Source: Verrucomicrobia bacterium TMED44 (GTDB lineage Bacteria; Verrucomicrobiota; Verrucomicrobiia; Opitutales; Seribacteraceae). Taken from it: a DNA stretch of 8,792 nt. Below, one piece after another: positions 7,666 to 8,792 of this stretch (position 1 is its first letter; every line of letters starts with the position of its first letter). A program made the translations under genes and the position numbers. The notes under the pieces were generated by a model, which worked only from the letters and a program-made list of their open reading frames with translations, did no database searches and had not been told where the DNA came from. The stretch is from contig NHCX01000016.1 in NCBI GenBank assembly GCA_002168015.1, positions 1 to 8,792 of the forward strand, given 5' to 3'.

Positions 7666-8784
7666 CTATGCAGACTTAATGTAAGAACTAAATGCAATAT
7701 TAGTTCTTAAATTTGGAACGTCTGAATAATAGTTAACTGTATGTTTAGGGAAATAGGTGTCAAGGTCTGAAATACTAATACCCTCGGGTTTAGATTCTTC
7801 ACTCATTATATTACCTGTTCCATCTTCTAATGTAAAATCATCACTATCTGTTTCGTCTTTTAGATAGTAAGATATATTATAAACTTGTTGTCCTGTTATG
7901 GTATTTAGACTTCTTAAAGAACCACCTAATGGTGCAGATGATACCAATGTATGAGCTCTTTCTGTAAAGAATCTCTCTATATAAGTGTCATCAAATGTCT
8001 CGTCTTCCATAATCACCTTATTATTATCTTCTAGTAAGAATGAATCACCTACGATACCACCTGATTGGATCTCTACATCTGTTGGTTCAAGTGCAAAAGT
8101 GTAAACGATTTCTTCATTCTCAATCTTACCACCATCTTCTAATATCAATAGTTCTTCTTGTGAACTTCCGATTGATACTACCTTACCTTTATCGGAAGGT
8201 CTTCTTTCATTACTTCTTACTACGTAATCGTGGTCTGCAGAATCCAATGCAATAACTGTTTGCATTGCATCTGAACTGTCTTTAGTAATACTACCACCCA
8301 TTCCACTATGGAACTGACAGTAGTAATATAAATTTGTTGGTGTAGTTTCAGTAATTCTTATTTCAACTATGTTATTACCAATAACTCTGACACCTGTTGT
8401 ATACTCTGAACCACTGTTATGTGTTCCGTCTGTTGTTGTTGAAAACTTGAATGGGTGTCCAGTAGAGTGTATGAAGTGATATATGTGTCCTACTTTTAGA
8501 CTTAGAGGTGCATTGTTCACTCCGTCTATTTGGTATACGTTTTGAGAACCATTATTAACAACGGACACATTTTTTGTTTGTATATCATTTCGTTGTTCTG
8601 TTCTTCTTGTTTGATATGAACTTGCAAGTGCAACTGATTTAATTCTAAAAATATTTAAATGTCTACTTCTCATTTCCGAATCACCATACTCAGTGTTCGG
8701 TTCTGTTATTGCACCACCAGTTCTTGGGTCTGTATTAGGTGAAGGAATAGATTCGTTTTGTAAAATAACCAATGGGTCATTCAT
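7666..8784 (-). CDS. Virion-type structural protein with cupredoxin-like domain (possibly 5'-partial)
   Basis: I do not recognise a named family for the whole 372-residue protein. Residues about 72-168 look like a small beta-sandwich of the cupredoxin (plastocyanin-like) type: a HPFKFS loop (His110), then YYYCQFHSGMGG with Cys156, His159 and Met162. Such YC-x-x-HSGMGG modules are, to my knowledge, common in marine phage and bacterial surface proteins. The C-terminal half carries three LED(G/N)-type motifs, near residues 214-225, 249-262 and 317-330. There is no signal peptide or membrane segment. The gene lies directly upstream of gp8 on the same strand, in the position of T4 gene 7, so a virion or baseplate role is likely; it does not resemble T4 gp7 in any way I can see. 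The ATG at 8784 is the first in frame, but the frame is open to the window edge (GCA GAA precede the ATG) and the eight visible upstream bases hold no Shine-Dalgarno site. The true start may therefore be outside the window. An upstream gene could also end at TGA 8783-8781 with an ATGA overlap. The stop is TAG at 7668-7666. Confidence 0.85.
   Translation of the reverse strand: MNDPLVILQNESIPSPNTDPRTGGAITEPNTEYGDSEMRSRHLNIFRIKSVALASSYQTRRTEQRNDIQTKNVSVVNNGSQNVYQIDGVNNAPLSLKVGHIYHFIHSTGHPFKFSTTTDGTHNSGSEYTTGVRVIGNNIVEIRITETTPTNLYYYCQFHSGMGGSITKDSSDAMQTVIALDSADHDYVVRSNERRPSDKGKVVSIGSSQEELLILEDGGKIENEEIVYTFALEPTDVEIQSGGIVGDSFLLEDNNKVIMEDETFDDTYIERFFTERAHTLVSSAPLGGSLRSLNTITGQQVYNISYYLKDETDSDDFTLEDGTGNIMSEESKPEGISISDLDTYFPKHTVNYYSDVPNLRTNIAFSSYIKSA
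8281..8571 (-). other. Cupredoxin-like domain within the 372-residue protein
   Basis: Residues about 72-168. Order of elements: a hydrophilic lead strand, a YQIDG turn, LSLKVGHIYHFIH (a strand typical of the fold), the His110 loop HPFKF, a GVRVIGNNIVEIRIT strand, then the Cys156-x2-His159-x2-Met162 loop followed by GGSI. Plastocyanins place the ligands as Cys-x2-His-x4-Met plus an upstream His. Here the last spacing is two residues shorter, so metal binding is possible but not shown. The fold could equally be a structural or surface-adhesion module that kept the residues. Confidence 0.6.
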
Positions 8785-8792
8785 TTCTGCAT

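Noticed and set aside
8040..8255. A 71-codon plus-strand frame opposite the 372-residue protein
   Set aside because: His/Leu-rich shadow of the LEDG-motif region, with no promoter or partner gene on that strand.

Overview
The window looks like a piece of the late structural region of an AT-rich, T4-like marine tailed phage (myovirus). The evidence is a clear T4-family baseplate wedge gp8, a large tail/baseplate protein of the type I recognise as DUF4815, an exact T4-type late promoter octamer (TATAAATA), and protein modules I know from marine cyanophage and Pelagibacter-phage virion proteins. By eye the DNA is about one third G+C, and its Arg codons are strongly AGA-biased. That would suit a low-GC marine host such as SAR11, but the host is only a guess.

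All three genes lie on the minus strand, so the transcription order runs from the right edge to the left. (1) 8784-7666 encodes a 372-residue virion-type protein with a cupredoxin-like fold and repeated LEDG-type motifs. Its reading frame is open to the right edge, so the true start may lie outside the window. (2) A short gap holds a late promoter and a strong Shine-Dalgarno site, followed by gp8 (7626-6151, 491 residues). (3) After 11 bases comes a GTG-started gene whose frame stays open for 2,046 codons to the left edge; its 3' end is missing. Coding density is essentially complete: the only gaps are 39 and 11 bases. I see no tRNA, CRISPR, insertion sequence, integrase, terminator or plus-strand gene.

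The likely shared function is baseplate and tail-fibre assembly. gp8 is a wedge component in T4. The giant protein sits where T4 has gp9/gp10, the fibre-attachment proteins, and the 372-residue protein sits where T4 has gp7. The slot comparison is by gene order only. The late promoter in front of gp8 suggests that gp8 and the giant gene are expressed late as one transcript, and the short spacing plus an SD that overlaps the gp8 stop suggest coupled translation.

I found no defence or otherwise wholly new system. The most interesting points are an 18-residue block with 12 arginines inside the giant protein, candidate copper-ligand residues in a virion protein, a repeat-bearing insertion in gp8, and a change in CpG density inside gp8.
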